A stretch of 8,104 nt of DNA from NBML01 sp029939535 (GTDB taxonomy: Bacteria; Desulfobacterota; Desulfobacteria; Desulfobacterales; Desulfobacteraceae). The position numbers and the translations under genes were made by a program. Location: positions 1 through 8,104 of the forward strand of contig JAOZST010000174.1 of NCBI GenBank assembly GCA_029939535.1, in the 5' to 3' direction. Positions within the stretch are counted from its first letter, which is position 1. Each line of letters begins with the position of its first letter. Of the stretch, positions 7,241-8,104 are shown one piece after another. The notes under the pieces were generated by a model, which saw nothing but the letters and a program-made list of their open reading frames with translations, was not told where the DNA came from and did not search any database.

Positions 7241-7304
7241 CATCCAGCAGGTGGATATCACATCCACCAGGTGGGTTACATCCACCAGGTGGGTTACATC
7301 CACC
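7241..7304 (-). repeat. 18-nt tandem repeat spanning the livF stop codon, with inverted-repeat units
   Basis: On the + strand two identical 18-nt units, catccaccaggtgggtta, lie at 7261-7278 and 7279-7296. They are flanked by a diverged 20-nt copy (7241-7260) and a partial copy (7297-7304). On the - strand each unit reads as Trp-Met-stop followed by CCCACCTGG, so the livF stop (TAA, complement of 7294-7296) is repeated in frame at 7276-7278 and, as TGA, at 7258-7260. Each unit has the short inverted repeat CCACC-A-GGTGG, and GGTGG/CCACC can pair across unit junctions around a 7-nt loop. The array fills most of the 79-nt gap between livF and the Usp-receiver gene. There is no T run, so it is not a standard terminator. 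Confidence 0.85.
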
Positions 7305-8100
7305 GTTTGCGTCTTTTGTAGGATTTAACATCCTTAAAGGATTTTCTGCCGCCACCCTTGGTAATGCCCATGTAAAATTCTTTTACATCCGGGTTGTCCT
7401 GAAGTTCTTTTGACGGTCCTTCCAGAACTATTTTGCCGGATTCCATGATATAGGCATAATCTGATACTGCCAGAGCCACTTTTGCATTCTGCTCCACAAC
7501 CAGGATGGTGGTATCAAGTTCTTTGTTGATTTTTTTAATATTATCAAATATTTCTTTGACAAGAATGGGGGCAAGTCCCAGGGACGGTTCATCCAGCATG
7601 AGCATTTCAGGTGCTGCCATCAAGGCCCTTGCAATGGCAATCATCTGCTGCTCACCACCTGAACTGTATCCTGCCATTCGATTGGTCACCTTGGAGAGTC
7701 GTGGAAAATGTTTGTACATAAGTTCGTTGTCTTCACGGATCTTTTTTGATCCGTCTTTTCGTGTAATGGATCCCACCAGGATATTTTCATTCACTGTCAG
7801 GTGTTTGAATATTCTTCTGCCTTCAGGCACCATGACTGCACCCAGTTTCACTATGTCAGTCCCTAAAAGCTGGGTTGTATCTATTTCATTAAACTTAATA
7901 TACCCTTCCCTGATGGCACCATTCTCCGGTTTTAAAAGGCCGCTGATGGCTCTTAAGGTGGTGGTTTTGCCTGCACCGTTTGTGCCAAGCAACGCTACAA
8001 TCTTTCCCTTGGGCACATTAAGACTAACACCACGAAGTACTTGAACAATGTCGTTATAGACAACTTCAATATTGTTGACTTCCAGCAGATTTTTTTCCAT
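7294..8100 (-). CDS. livF: ABC transporter ATP-binding protein, LivF family (branched-chain amino acid-type uptake)
   Basis: A 268-residue cytoplasmic ATPase subunit of a Liv/HAAT-type importer. Walker A is GTNGAGKT (39-46), the signature is SSGGEQQ (146-152) and Walker B is MLMLDE (166-171), followed by PSLGLAP. VPEGRRIF (91-98) occupies the Q-loop region and VVEQNA (201-206) has Gln204 where most ABC ATPases have the switch His; both are normal for LivF. E. coli-like LivF proteins are about 235-240 residues; this one has about 20 extra residues ending in a strongly basic YKRRKRWM. From memory, similar tails occur in deltaproteobacterial Liv ATPases encoded near acyl-CoA ligases, so the cargo may be an organic acid rather than an amino acid. 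ATG at 8098-8100 gives the expected N-terminus (MEKNLLEVNNIEVVY), but its ribosome site lies beyond the window. LivG, permease and binding-protein genes, if present, are also outside. Confidence 0.9.
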   Translation of the reverse strand: MEKNLLEVNNIEVVYNDIVQVLRGVSLNVPKGKIVALLGTNGAGKTTTLRAISGLLKPENGAIREGYIKFNEIDTTQLLGTDIVKLGAVMVPEGRRIFKHLTVNENILVGSITRKDGSKKIREDNELMYKHFPRLSKVTNRMAGYSSGGEQQMIAIARALMAAPEMLMLDEPSLGLAPILVKEIFDNIKKINKELDTTILVVEQNAKVALAVSDYAYIMESGKIVLEGPSKELQDNPDVKEFYMGITKGGGRKSFKDVKSYKRRKRWM

Positions 8101-8104
8101 GTAT

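Noticed and set aside
7241..7304. CRISPR array
   Set aside because: Units are 18 nt and contiguous with no spacers, and no cas genes are present.
7231..7413. A + strand frame encoding a repeated HPPGG motif
   Set aside because: The repeated peptide is only the reverse reading of the 18-nt DNA repeat, and the rest is antisense to livF.

Overview
The window carries seven genes in two converging blocks: four on the + strand (positions 1 to 4504) and three on the - strand (8100 down to 4547). Codon usage is moderate in GC. The mix of a fused acyl-CoA mutase, beta-oxidation enzymes, a Liv-type ABC ATPase with a basic tail and a Usp-receiver fusion resembles a metabolically versatile anaerobic deltaproteobacterium, such as a sulfate reducer of the Desulfobacterales. 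That assignment is inferred from recalled protein resemblance and could not be tested here.

The + strand block holds the C-terminal third of a fused isobutyryl-CoA mutase (IcmF; N-terminus outside the window), an acetyl-CoA acetyltransferase (thiolase), a 3-hydroxybutyryl-CoA dehydrogenase, and an M24-family (Xaa-Pro peptidase/creatinase-like) protein whose start overlaps the dehydrogenase stop. Together the first three suggest a C4-acyl-CoA route: isobutyryl-CoA is rearranged to butyryl-CoA, which is oxidised to 3-hydroxybutyryl-CoA, then acetoacetyl-CoA, then two acetyl-CoA. The acyl-CoA dehydrogenase and crotonase steps are not encoded in this window. The M24 protein has no obvious place in that pathway.

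The - strand block holds, in transcription order, a LivF-type ABC transporter ATPase (its neighbours would lie beyond position 8104), a fusion of a universal-stress-protein domain with a response-regulator receiver domain and no output domain, and a membrane-bound diguanylate cyclase with a tandem Cache sensor. The last two are 40 nt apart and probably form a signalling pair that feeds into cyclic-di-GMP.

The most unusual sequence features are two separate 18-nt-period tandem repeats, each placed directly at the 3' end of a gene. One, after icmF, stays in frame beyond the stop and would encode a charged Glu/Lys/Gln/Leu helix. The other, at the end of livF, repeats the last codons of the gene together with its stop codon. 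No RNA genes, insertion sequences, CRISPR arrays or phage genes were seen. There is no gene-free stretch longer than about 90 nt.
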